Shown: piece by piece, positions 17,015-24,850 of the stretch
Position numbering within the stretch: position 1 is the first letter of the stretch
Layout: every line of letters starts with the position of its first letter
Source of the DNA: UBA11090 sp035560555
GTDB taxonomy: Bacteria; Spirochaetota; Spirochaetia; Treponematales; Rectinemataceae
Reading direction: 5' to 3'
DNA: 64,000 nucleotides
Assembly (NCBI GenBank): GCA_035560555.1
Contig: DATMZF010000030.1
Coordinates: 1-64,000 of the forward strand
Notes under the pieces: generated by a model
Databases searched by the model: none
What the model was told of the DNA's origin: nothing
The model's input: only the letters and a program-made list of their open reading frames with translations
Made by a program: the position numbers and the translations under genes

Positions 17015-18691
17015 TTACTTCAGGCTCGTATCAAGCCGGGCGAATGCTTTCCGGACGATTTCCTCGGCTTCCAGGACCAGCTGGGAGGATTCCCGGCTCA
17101 GGGAAGCGGAAAAAGCCTCGTCCTGAATCGAGCCCAGGTTTATCCGCACGTTGAGGAGTGCGCCGTCCAGACCGGCCTTGGCCATGAGGACGCCGACCGC
17201 CCCGTCGGTCACGGAATTCCGGTTCCCCTTCTCCACGGCGACGAGGCAATGCCGCATCGCCTCAAGACAGGTCCTGGCCGTTCCCATGGGGACGAGGGCC
17301 GCGGTCCTGTTCGCCTCGTCCATTCTGCCGGCGCGTAAGGCCTTTTGCGCCTCGCTGCCCTTGGGGAGGCGGGCGGCCTCGAGCACGGCGTCGAAAGCCT
17401 CGGTATCGCGGTCGACGGCGTCCAGAAGCTCGTCCTTGGTGCGCTGGGCGGCGGTCGCCATGGCCGCCAGGGCCGCGTAGTGCTCCTCGTAACCCTTTTT
17501 GCCCGCGGTCAGGTTTCCTACCATGGCGGCCAGGGCCGCGCCCATGGAACCCGCCAGGGCGGCCACCGAGCCGCCGCCCGGCGCCGGCGAGTCGCTCGCG
17601 ACCTCGTCGACGAAATCCGCCACCGGAAGGGAGACGAGACGGCCTTTTCCCGCGTAGGCCCACTCCACGACCTTGTGCCCCGCGTCGAAGGAACTCACCG
17701 ATTCGAGCCCCAGGGACTGCACGGCTACCTCGACGAGCTCTTTATCGGACAGGCCCGGGCTTTTGCCCATTTTTTCCAGAAAATGGCGGCCGCAGTCCGT
17801 TATGGCCTTGAGCGGTATGAGGCCGACAAGCTCCGAGCCGGTGGCGAAAAGACCGCGCTTGTCCGCTTCTTCGCGTATGATTTCGTATACCTCATAAAGC
17901 GGGGTCGTGTTGTAGTCGAGCAGATTTACCGAAACCTGGGCGCAGCGGTACTGCTCAATGTACCAGCCTATGGCGCGCACGGCTTTGAGGCGGCCCGGGA
18001 CACGGATGGCGTTGCCCGCGGCGTCCACGGCGGCGCTGCCGTCGGGATTCTTCGCGGCGCGACCGCCCTCCCTCACCGTGAGGGCTATGTCGTTGGCGAG
18101 TTTCTTGTCCCTGGTATTGAGGTTGACGTTGTACGCGATGAGAAATTCGCGGGCGCCGGCCACGGTCGCGCCCCAGCGGGCGTCGAAAAGCGCGGGACCG
18201 AAGTCCGGGACCCACTCGGGATCGCGAAGCTTGGCTTCAAGGCCTTCGTATTCGCCGGCGCGGACATCCGCGAGGCTGACGCGGGAAGGCCTGGAGGCGG
18301 CTTTTTCGTAGAGGTAGACGGGAATGCCCAGTTCCTCGGCGAGGCGGCCGCCGAACTGGCGCGCCAGGTCGGCGCATTCCTCCAGGGAGATGCCGGATAC
18401 GGGCACGAAGGGGCAGACGTCCAGGGCGCCTATGCGCGGATGGGCGCCCGCGTGGCTCCGCATGTCCATGAGGCCCCGGGCCTCGCGGGCGCCCGCGAGG
18501 GCAGCCTCCAACACCGACTTGGGCGAGCCGACAAAGGTGTACACCGTGCGGTTCGTATCGGCGCCGGGATCCACATCCAGCAGTTTGACATCGGCTATGG
18601 CGCGGATGGCTTCCGCTATCGCCTCGATTTTTTTCTTGTCACGGCCTTCGGAAAAATTGGGGACACATTCGACAACGGCGTTTTCCGTCAT
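17015..18691 (-). CDS. ftcD: Formiminotransferase-cyclodeaminase
   Basis: 558 residues, a two-domain folate enzyme. The N-terminal part (to about 300, starting VVECVPNFSEGRD) is glutamate formiminotransferase. The C-terminal part (from about 340, with DSPAPGGGSVAAL) is formimino-THF cyclodeaminase. Together they transfer the formimino group from formiminoglutamate to THF and release ammonia, giving methenyl-THF that FolD can use. The start chosen has GGAG upstream. The frame extends 20 codons further without similarity. It is not part of a hut cluster here, so the source of formiminoglutamate is unknown. Confidence 0.93.
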   Translation of the reverse strand: MTENAVVECVPNFSEGRDKKKIEAIAEAIRAIADVKLLDVDPGADTNRTVYTFVGSPKSVLEAALAGAREARGLMDMRSHAGAHPRIGALDVCPFVPVSGISLEECADLARQFGGRLAEELGIPVYLYEKAASRPSRVSLADVRAGEYEGLEAKLRDPEWVPDFGPALFDARWGATVAGAREFLIAYNVNLNTRDKKLANDIALTVREGGRAAKNPDGSAAVDAAGNAIRVPGRLKAVRAIGWYIEQYRCAQVSVNLLDYNTTPLYEVYEIIREEADKRGLFATGSELVGLIPLKAITDCGRHFLEKMGKSPGLSDKELVEVAVQSLGLESVSSFDAGHKVVEWAYAGKGRLVSLPVADFVDEVASDSPAPGGGSVAALAGSMGAALAAMVGNLTAGKKGYEEHYAALAAMATAAQRTKDELLDAVDRDTEAFDAVLEAARLPKGSEAQKALRAGRMDEANRTAALVPMGTARTCLEAMRHCLVAVEKGNRNSVTDGAVGVLMAKAGLDGALLNVRINLGSIQDEAFSASLSRESSQLVLEAEEIVRKAFARLDTSLK

Positions 18692-18807
18692 GGGGAACTC
18701 CATCCATCCTGGTATGTCCATCGCGAAAAGCCGATGGAACTGGAGCCACATTATGGACGATTTTTCCCCATATGGCTATATGGAAAAGGCTGGCATCCCG
18801 GCGCGAA

Positions 18808-18847
18808 AAGGGCCTGTCCGGGAATCGATTCCCGGACAGGCCCTTCC
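18808..18847 (-). terminator. Terminator of the DEAD-box helicase gene
   Basis: A long perfect palindrome (18808-18845) with arms of 16 bases and centre AATCGATT. On the minus strand the hairpin runs into CTTTTC. It lies 20 bases after the helicase stop codon, which is at 18868. Confidence 0.85.
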
Positions 18848-18867
18848 CTCAAGCGCTATCGCGCCTA

Positions 18868-20802
18868 TCAGAGCGGTTTCTTGTCGTCTTTACCGTAAGT
18901 ACGGCTCCTGGCTTTTCGCTCGGGGGCGCCTTCCCTGCGCGGACCGAAGCCTTCTTTCCTGCCCGCGTAGCCTTCCTTGCGTCCGGCATAGCCTTCTTTC
19001 CGACCGGCGTAGCCTTCTTTCCGACCGGCGTAGCCTTCTTTTCGGGGAGCCACAGGACCTGGCCCTTTATCGTGTCCCGATTCGAAGCCTTCGGGACGGC
19101 CGACATTGGCCTCCCGGCGGGGTCCGCGCCTCTCCGCCCCGCGCGGCGCGAAGCCGTGGCCGGCATGATCGGGGCCGCCTCGACCCGGACCGCCTCGGCC
19201 TTCGCCTCCCTGCGAGTTCTTGGGAACGGCGCGCTTGACGGTGGGAAAGCCGCCCGCCCTTCTCGCTTCGTCGATGATTTTCTCGGCCGATTTGAAGGGA
19301 ACGGAGACGAATGAGAAAGCGTCGTAAATTTCGACGCTGCCTATCATTCCGTCGGAAAGATTGGACAGCTTCTTGATCATGGTCACGAGGGACCTCGGCG
19401 TCAGGTGATCCAGCTTGCCCGCGGCGACGAAGAGCCTGCTCGTGCCGGCCTCGTCGACGGAGACCTCGGTGAGGTCCTTGTACCTGCTCGGGTCCAGCTG
19501 GTCCGAGAAGCCTTCCGCCAGCGCGGCGGCGAGCGCTTCCTCGGGCTCGAGGGACTCCAGTATGTTCTTGGCCAATTCCCGCCAGATTTCGCTGTTGGAT
19601 GATTCCTCGGCGAAGGTCAGGGCGCGGGCGGCCACTTTCGTGGCGAGTCTTTCCTTCTTGGTGGTGAGGATGCTGGCCACCGCCGGCACGCTGACCTTCT
19701 TCAGCTGCTTTCCCGACAGTTTCTTTATGCGGAACAGCATGCGGTATTCGTCGGGGGTGACGAAGGTTATCGCCGTGCCCGAGTTGCCAGCTCTGCCCGT
19801 CCTGCCCACCCTGTGGAGATAGGAATCGGGATCATGGGGAAGGGACCAGTTGATGACGTGGGTCAGTTTTTCGATGTCGAGTCCGCGGGCGGCGACGTCG
19901 GTGGCGACGAGGATGGACAGTCTCTTGTCCCTGAACTTCCCGAGCACTCTTTCGCGGGCGTCCTGGCTGAGGTCGCCATGGAGTCCTTCGGCGTCGTAGC
20001 CTCGCTCGGCGAGGGAGCTGGCGAGCCTGTCGGCCTCAACCTTCGTCGCGACGAAGACGATGCCGAAAAAGTCCTCGGTGCTGTCCACGATGCGGCAGAG
20101 CGCCTCGAGCCTGTCCCTGGAATGCACTTCGATCCAGAGCTGCTCCGCGAGCTGCGTCGGCAGGGTGTCGGTCTCGTCTTCCAGGATCTCGATGTCGCCG
20201 GTTCTCTCCCTCACGATGTCGAGGACTGCCGGAGCCAGCGTCGCGGAGAACAGTAGCATCCTCACGTCGGTGTTCATCGTCTCCATGACGGCGCGTATAT
20301 CGTCGATGAAGCCCATGTCGAGCATTTCGTCGGCTTCGTCGAGAATGAAGAATTTCAGGTGGGATACGTCGAGGCTGCCCCGTCCGATGTGGTCGAGCAC
20401 TCGTCCGGGCGTGCCCACGACGATATCGACTCCCTGGGCAAGTCTGCGCAGCTGTTCCCCGATGGAGGCGCCGCCGTACACGCAGGCGAGCCTGGGCTTG
20501 GCGCCGTGCTTCAGCGAGGAAATCTCCTCGGTCACCTGCAGGGCCAGTTCGCGGGTGGGGACCAGGATGAGGGCTGACGCGGGGGTTCTTCCGATCGGGC
20601 CATCGATGCCGATGGTCTCTATGAGGGGAATTCCGAAAGCGGCCGTTTTACCGGTACCGGTGCGGGCGCGGGCCGCGATGGCCGGGCCGGGTACCAAAAG
20701 CCTTGGGATGGCGAGAGCCTGAATAGGTGTCGGCTCTTCAAACCCTTTTTTTGCCAGGGTTTCCAGCATTGCGGGCGACAGCCCGAGTGATTCAAATGTC
20801 AT
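18868..20802 (-). CDS. DEAD-box ATP-dependent RNA helicase
   Basis: 644 residues. All helicase motifs are present: Q motif FEEPTPIQ, motif I ARTGTGKT, DEADEMLDMGF, SAT, and RGLDIEK with HRVGRTGRAG. A DbpA-type RNA-binding domain (RLFVAAGKLDHL, then GSVEIYDAFSFVSV) covers about 465-540. A Gly/Arg-rich tail follows, with four copies of the heptad KEGYAGR. The architecture suits CsdA/DeaD-type helicases in ribosome assembly, RNA decay or cold adaptation. No Shine-Dalgarno precedes the ATG, but a perfect TATAAT lies 8 bases before it. Confidence 0.94.
   Translation of the reverse strand: MTFESLGLSPAMLETLAKKGFEEPTPIQALAIPRLLVPGPAIAARARTGTGKTAAFGIPLIETIGIDGPIGRTPASALILVPTRELALQVTEEISSLKHGAKPRLACVYGGASIGEQLRRLAQGVDIVVGTPGRVLDHIGRGSLDVSHLKFFILDEADEMLDMGFIDDIRAVMETMNTDVRMLLFSATLAPAVLDIVRERTGDIEILEDETDTLPTQLAEQLWIEVHSRDRLEALCRIVDSTEDFFGIVFVATKVEADRLASSLAERGYDAEGLHGDLSQDARERVLGKFRDKRLSILVATDVAARGLDIEKLTHVINWSLPHDPDSYLHRVGRTGRAGNSGTAITFVTPDEYRMLFRIKKLSGKQLKKVSVPAVASILTTKKERLATKVAARALTFAEESSNSEIWRELAKNILESLEPEEALAAALAEGFSDQLDPSRYKDLTEVSVDEAGTSRLFVAAGKLDHLTPRSLVTMIKKLSNLSDGMIGSVEIYDAFSFVSVPFKSAEKIIDEARRAGGFPTVKRAVPKNSQGGEGRGGPGRGGPDHAGHGFAPRGAERRGPRREANVGRPEGFESGHDKGPGPVAPRKEGYAGRKEGYAGRKEGYAGRKEGYAGRKEGFGPRREGAPERKARSRTYGKDDKKPL
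18958..19041 (-). repeat. 21-bp tandem repeat in the helicase tail
   Basis: Four near-identical 21-bp units encode KEGYAGR in series. A degenerate fifth (KEGFGPR) follows at the protein C-terminal side. Differences between units are mostly third-base changes, so the protein repeat appears to be kept by selection. Confidence 0.9.
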
Positions 20803-20810
20803 TGTGCAGA

Positions 20811-20816
20811 ATTATA
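20811..20816 (-). promoter_or_regulatory. -10 box of the DEAD-box helicase gene
   Basis: A perfect TATAAT on the minus strand, with 8 bases (20803-20810) between it and the ATG. A transcript starting 6-8 bases after this box would carry little or no leader. No convincing -35 is seen in the AT-rich stretch upstream. Confidence 0.55.
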
Positions 20817-20854
20817 TGCGAAAAAAGTAAATCTATTCTAGTACTTGTAAAAAA

Positions 20855-21472
20855 TTAGCTGTTGCCGGACAGCAAAAAACGCTCAAGATCCTCGCGGCTG
20901 TTGATGTTGCAGAAAAGCTTCCAGTCCGGGGAAAATTCCCTGGCGACGGCTTCGGGCACGATATGGTGCGGAGCCTCCCGCAGGAGCCTCGCGAAGGAAA
21001 AAAGCCCGGGAGAATCGGGGGTATCCGCAAAAATATCTTCCAGCCGCCCCAGAAGTCCGCGGGAATACAGGCCCTGAAAAGGTTCTATATAGCGCCCGGA
21101 TTGGGCGACCACAACCTCGGAAGATCCTTCCGCCGCGCGGGTTAGGAGATACTTCAGCCACTCCAGACTGAAATTGGGCATATCGCAGGCTATGAGAAGG
21201 ATCCATTCGGTCCTGGAGCAGGATAAGGCGGCGTGCAGTCCCGAAAGGGGGCCGAATCCCGGCCTTATATCCTCGGCGAACCCGACAGGCATGCCTTCAT
21301 ACAGTCTGCGGTTTTTGCCGACTATCATCACGTCGCAGCCGGCGCAAAGGGCGTTTTTCGCCGCCGTCCTTCCAAGCGCCTCGCCGTTGAGCTGGATTTC
21401 TTGTTTGTCGATTCCGCCGAAACGACTGCTCCTGCCTCCCGCAAGAATCGCGATGGTCACCGGCACTATCAC
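20855..21472 (-). CDS. mobA: MobA-like molybdenum cofactor guanylyltransferase
   Basis: About 205 residues from a GTG that has TAGGGGG just upstream. The open frame reaches 21601 but would overlap the divergent gene. The nucleotide-binding signature is AILAGGRSSRFGGIDKQ, and ACDMPN is the metal-binding strand of the MobA/IspD fold. MobA joins GMP to molybdopterin. No other molybdenum cofactor gene is in the window, so another nucleotidyltransferase role cannot be excluded. Confidence 0.78.
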   Translation of the reverse strand: MIVPVTIAILAGGRSSRFGGIDKQEIQLNGEALGRTAAKNALCAGCDVMIVGKNRRLYEGMPVGFAEDIRPGFGPLSGLHAALSCSRTEWILLIACDMPNFSLEWLKYLLTRAAEGSSEVVVAQSGRYIEPFQGLYSRGLLGRLEDIFADTPDSPGLFSFARLLREAPHHIVPEAVAREFSPDWKLFCNINSREDLERFLLSGNS

Positions 21473-21497
21473 GCATCCCCCTAATAAAAAATAGCGC

Positions 21498-21526
21498 TTG
21501 CGCTGCGCTTTGACCGCGGCTACATT
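21498..21526 (+). promoter_or_regulatory. Putative promoter of the PRTase-like gene
   Basis: TTGCGC (21498-21503), a 17-base spacer and TACATT (21521-21526), with ATG codons 4 and 7 bases later. This is another candidate leaderless arrangement. Confidence 0.4.
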
Positions 21527-21530
21527 GTCT

Positions 21531-22415
21531 ATGATGCTCGTAGAATTGCTCGGCGCGGCCGATTGGACGACTCCCCCCGCGGAAATGGAATTTTCCTCCA
21601 CCTACGAACAGCTTCTTCGGAACACGGCCAAAACCGTCGAAAAACTAAGTCTTCTCAAGGATCGCCTTGATCGTCCCGATCCCTCCGAATGGGGCGATTC
21701 GCTCCGACAGGCCATCTCGCTCTATGTCATGGCGCCGGCGATCGTCAACGTCATGCTCAACTACAAGATTTGCGTCGAACACGACCTGCCCCTTCATCCG
21801 ACCCTGTACTACGAACTGAAGGAAGCCAGAAAATACAGGATAGACTACGACATAGCCGCCATAGACGGCGCCAACCGCCTCTTCCGGCGCTCCATGGACC
21901 TTGCGCGGGCAGCCCTGAGACTCGACGCGTCCTTCGGGGAGCAGATCGCCTCCTTCTACGAGACCCTGCCGCCCGAACTCCGCTCCTTCGTCTACATGGG
22001 CATCCAAGACGCCTACACGTGGCGGGGATCGGACCCTGAGCTTCTCGTCCGGCTCGCCCGGAAGGTGAAGGAGGAATTCCAACCCGAAATCATCGTCGCG
22101 GCCGCGCACGGATCCATAATGCCCGCCCTGCTCCTCTCCGAACTCCTGGAACTCCCACTCTATTTCATACGCTTCTCCATGTTCAAGCGCAGCGACGAGG
22201 AACCCATTCTCACTTTTTCCGATCAAGCCTGGCTCTTCGGCTTCAAGGACAGGAAAGCCCTCCTCTACGACGAGGACGTCGCCGGCGGAAGGACACTGAC
22301 GCTGTTCTCGGAGCGCCTCGCCCCCCTTTTCTTGCAGACCAGGACGGCCTGCTCCATACGCCACGCCGGCGCGATCATAAAGCCTGATTTCTGCGCGAAG
22401 CTGTGGTGGGGATGA
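21531..22415 (+). CDS. Phosphoribosyltransferase-fold protein, unknown substrate
   Basis: About 294 residues. Two ATG codons (21531, 21534) or a later one at MEFSST are possible starts, and none has a Shine-Dalgarno. The first 150 residues are helical with no family I recognise. The second half (EEFQPEIIVAAAHGSIMPALLLSELL, then ALLYDEDVAGGRTLTLF) has the layout of a type I PRTase, with an unusual PRPP loop, DEDVAGGRT. The gene is divergent from mobA and precedes rex. A nucleobase salvage or regulatory role is possible but not shown. Confidence 0.6.
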   Translation: MMLVELLGAADWTTPPAEMEFSSTYEQLLRNTAKTVEKLSLLKDRLDRPDPSEWGDSLRQAISLYVMAPAIVNVMLNYKICVEHDLPLHPTLYYELKEARKYRIDYDIAAIDGANRLFRRSMDLARAALRLDASFGEQIASFYETLPPELRSFVYMGIQDAYTWRGSDPELLVRLARKVKEEFQPEIIVAAAHGSIMPALLLSELLELPLYFIRFSMFKRSDEEPILTFSDQAWLFGFKDRKALLYDEDVAGGRTLTLFSERLAPLFLQTRTACSIRHAGAIIKPDFCAKLWWG

Positions 22416-22465
22416 GTGAACCATGAATCGTGGATACTGGCGAAACCACCGGGGGTGTCGTATAC

Positions 22466-22485
22466 TATATCATTGTATTGATATA
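22466..22485. promoter_or_regulatory. Inverted repeat upstream of rex
   Basis: Perfect 7-base arms TATATCA / TGATATA separated by TTGTAT, 33 bases upstream of the rex -35 box. The geometry suits a dimeric regulator. It is not the classical Rex box TTGTGAA-N4-TTCACAA. Confidence 0.5.
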
Positions 22486-22517
22486 TATTATTTCAGTAAA
22501 TTAATCCCGTTTTTCGC

Positions 22518-22545
22518 TTGACTTTTATCGATATATAGTTATCAT
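22518..22545 (+). promoter_or_regulatory. Promoter of rex
   Basis: TTGACT (22518-22523), a 16-base spacer and TATCAT (22540-22545). GGAG lies at 22557-22560, before the ATG at 22566. Confidence 0.6.
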
Positions 22546-22565
22546 CACATTATAATGGAGTAATT

Positions 22566-23222
22566 ATGACCAATAAGCAAAAGGTTTCCTACGCTCCTTC
22601 GGTAAGGCGCCTGCCCTCATATTTGAATATCATCAGACACGCACAGAGCAACGGCGATCAATTCATTTCCGGCACCGTCATCGCCAACGAACTGAACCTC
22701 GAGCCCATCCAGGTAAGAAAAGACCTGGCGATCACGGGCATCATCGGCAAGCCCAAGAAGGGCTACCCGGTCAACGACCTCGTCCTGGCGATCGAGAGCT
22801 ATCTAGGCTGGAACGTGGAACACAAAGCGATCGTCGTCGGCGCGGGCAACCTCGGATCGGCGCTCTCGGGCTATCAGGAGTTCAAGAACCACGGCCTCAA
22901 CATCGTGGCGGCCTTCGACACCGACCCCTCGAAGGTTGGAACCACCGTCCACGGCGTGCCGATCTATCCTCTCGAGAAACTCGAGGATATCATCCCCGAA
23001 ATACAGGCGGAAATCGCCATTCTCACCGTGCCCTCGCCTTTCGCGAACAGCACCTGTGACAGCATCGTGAAGGCGGGCATTAAATCCATCTGGAACTTTA
23101 CCAACATCAAGCTGAAAGTCCCGAAGAACATCATTGTCTGGCGCGAAGATCTCTCGTCTGGCTACGCCATGCTCGCGGTCATGATGAAAATCGCGCTCAA
23201 GGGCGAGACCGTAGAGCTGTAA
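22566..23222 (+). CDS. rex: Redox-sensing transcriptional repressor Rex
   Basis: 218 residues. An N-terminal winged helix (VRRLPSYLNIIRHAQ, then NLEPIQVRKDLA) is followed by a Rossmann domain with the NADH motif VVGAGNLGSAL and FDTDPSKVG. Rex senses the NADH/NAD+ ratio and represses fermentation, respiration and related genes when NADH is low. It is followed 3 bases later by the RlmK-type methyltransferase. A strong inverted repeat upstream may mean autoregulation or control by another factor. Confidence 0.95.
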   Translation: MTNKQKVSYAPSVRRLPSYLNIIRHAQSNGDQFISGTVIANELNLEPIQVRKDLAITGIIGKPKKGYPVNDLVLAIESYLGWNVEHKAIVVGAGNLGSALSGYQEFKNHGLNIVAAFDTDPSKVGTTVHGVPIYPLEKLEDIIPEIQAEIAILTVPSPFANSTCDSIVKAGIKSIWNFTNIKLKVPKNIIVWREDLSSGYAMLAVMMKIALKGETVEL

Positions 23223-23225
23223 GCC

Positions 23226-24236
23226 ATGTCCTTCCCTTCGGAGAAAGACACGAGGCAGGCTGATTATCTTTCCAACCGCCTTCTCAGGAACTTCCGGCTG
23301 CTGCGAAAATGGGCGCGCGCTGAGGACATCCACGCGCTCAGGCTGTACGACCGCGACATCCCCGAAATTCCCCTGGCGGTGGACCTCTATGGCGAGGGCG
23401 ATGGGGCGACGCTCCTAATCGCCCTCTACGAACGCCCCTACGAGAAGGATGAGGCGGAGGAATCGGCCTGGCTCGACCTGATGGCGCAGAGCGCGGCCAA
23501 ATCCTTGAATGTCTCGCCACGACGCGTCCATCTCAAGACTCGCAGAAAAATGAAGGGACTCTCGCAATACGACCGCGGCGGCGACAAGAAGGTCTTCACC
23601 GTCGCGAGGGAGTCGGGCCTTTTCTTCCGCGTCAATTTTTCAGACTACCTGGACACCGGCCTCTTTCTCGATCACCGGCCCGCGAGGGCGATCCTGCGAA
23701 GGGCGGCGGCAGGCAAGCGAGTCCTCAATCTTTTCAGCTACACCGGTTCCTTCTCAGTCTACGCCGCCGCCGGGGGCGCCGCCGAAGTCGTATCGGTCGA
23801 TCTCTCCAACACCTATCTCTCCTGGTCGGTGGAAAATTTCAAGCTCAACGAGCTTTCGGAAAAAGTCCATACGCCGGTCAAGGCCGACGTCATGACATTC
23901 CTCAAACAGGCCTCGGCTTCCGGAAGAACCTGGGACATCATCGTCGCCGACCCTCCCACGTTTTCCAATTCGACGATGACCAAGGAAGACTTCGACGTCA
24001 ACCGCGACTGGCCCGCGCTGCTCGCGGCCTGCGCCAAGGTTCTGGCGCCCGCGGGAACCATCCTCTTTTCCACGAATTCGCGTCAGCTCAAATGGGATCC
24101 GGCCCTCGTGGAATTGCCCTGGGAGGATATCACCGAACCTTCGATACCTCGGGACTTCAGGAATAGGAAGATTCACCGTTGCTGGCTTCTGGGCAATATT
24201 GAACATACGTTCAGCTTCCCGGCGAAGCCCGCATAA
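23226..24236 (+). CDS. RlmK-type 23S rRNA methyltransferase (class I SAM)
   Basis: 336 residues, corresponding to the C-terminal half of E. coli RlmL/RlmKL, the part that makes m7G2069 of 23S rRNA, here as a free-standing protein. Shared landmarks are SQYDRGG, the strand VNFSDYLDTGLFLDHR, SAM motif I NLFSYTGSFSVYAA, the catalytic-site motif VADPPTFSNS and a C-terminal RNRKIHRCWLL. No THUMP domain is present. It is probably cotranscribed with rex. The modified base is inferred from RlmK similarity. An m5C enzyme of RlmI type is a less likely alternative. Confidence 0.82.
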   Translation: MSFPSEKDTRQADYLSNRLLRNFRLLRKWARAEDIHALRLYDRDIPEIPLAVDLYGEGDGATLLIALYERPYEKDEAEESAWLDLMAQSAAKSLNVSPRRVHLKTRRKMKGLSQYDRGGDKKVFTVARESGLFFRVNFSDYLDTGLFLDHRPARAILRRAAAGKRVLNLFSYTGSFSVYAAAGGAAEVVSVDLSNTYLSWSVENFKLNELSEKVHTPVKADVMTFLKQASASGRTWDIIVADPPTFSNSTMTKEDFDVNRDWPALLAACAKVLAPAGTILFSTNSRQLKWDPALVELPWEDITEPSIPRDFRNRKIHRCWLLGNIEHTFSFPAKPA

Positions 24237-24261
24237 AAGTATTTATATTCTGAAAAACAAG

Positions 24262-24290
24262 TTGCCTGGGGAAAAAGCCGTGGGTATAAT
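24262..24290 (+). promoter_or_regulatory. Promoter of the Rrf2-family gene
   Basis: TTGCCT (24262-24267), an exact 17-base spacer and a perfect TATAAT (24285-24290). AAGGAG lies at 24310-24315, before the ATG at 24324. Confidence 0.75.
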
Positions 24291-24323
24291 CGCATTGTCC
24301 ATATTTCATAAGGAGAATAAAAA

Positions 24324-24749
24324 ATGCGAACCACGACGAGAGGCATCTACGCGCTGAAGGCTATTTTGGCTTTGGCCGCCGATTCGAGCAAAGACAATCC
24401 CATGGCGCTCCACATAATCGCGGAAAACGAACAGATTTCCGCCGAGTTTCTCCAGCAGATATTCTTCAAGATGAGAAAGGCTGGCCTCATCGCGGCCTAC
24501 CGCGGTCCCGGAGGGGGCTTCTATCTCCTCAAGGACAAGAGCGAGATCAGCGTGCTTTCCGTACTGGAAGCGGCCGGCGAATCCATGGAGCTTTCGCCCT
24601 GCGCGGACACAAGGGTGGGCGGCAAGGCGCCCTGCGCGGGATTCAAGGGATGTTGCGCCGGGCAATTCTGGATGTCTCTCGAAAACGAAATAAAGACCTA
24701 CGCCTCTTCAAAAACGCTGGCCGACCTCATGGGCGCCAAACCAAGCTGA
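24324..24749 (+). CDS. Rrf2-family transcriptional regulator, possible Fe-S sensor
   Basis: 141 residues. The N-terminal winged helix (TTRGIYALKAILALA, ISAEFLQQIFFKMRKAGLI, RGPGGGFYL) is typical of Rrf2/IscR/NsrR proteins. Four cysteines lie in the region that binds a cluster in relatives: one in LSPCAD, one in APCAGF and two in GCC. The spacing differs from the classical IscR pattern. An iron-sulfur, nitric oxide or cysteine-pool signal is plausible. No target gene is adjacent; an almost perfect promoter precedes it. Confidence 0.88.
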   Translation: MRTTTRGIYALKAILALAADSSKDNPMALHIIAENEQISAEFLQQIFFKMRKAGLIAAYRGPGGGFYLLKDKSEISVLSVLEAAGESMELSPCADTRVGGKAPCAGFKGCCAGQFWMSLENEIKTYASSKTLADLMGAKPS

Positions 24750-24797
24750 GCTTGGCGCGCTCGAGCGGTTTTGGGGCGGCGACGCGCTTAAGAGACA

Positions 24798-24837
24798 TCG
24801 GGGCGGTGGCGCGCCGGAAAGTTTGCCACCGCCCCGA
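24798..24837. terminator. Hairpin between the convergent Rrf2 and pyrFE genes
   Basis: Thirteen-base perfect stem TCGGGGCGGTGGC with a 14-base loop. No T run follows on either strand, so it may act as a transcription barrier or mRNA end for both genes. Confidence 0.65.
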
Positions 24838-24850
24838 CGCTCTCACTCAC

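Noticed and set aside
17345..18898. Long plus-strand open frame (517 codons) opposite ftcD
   Set aside because: It mirrors a well-supported gene in GC-rich DNA, shows no family motif and starts without a ribosome site. Similar mirror frames opposite potD/potC, miaB and topA were rejected for the same reason.
22466..22485. Classical Rex operator
   Set aside because: The inverted repeat has arms TATATCA/TGATATA and a 6-base centre, not TTGTGAA-N4-TTCACAA, so I did not call it a Rex box.
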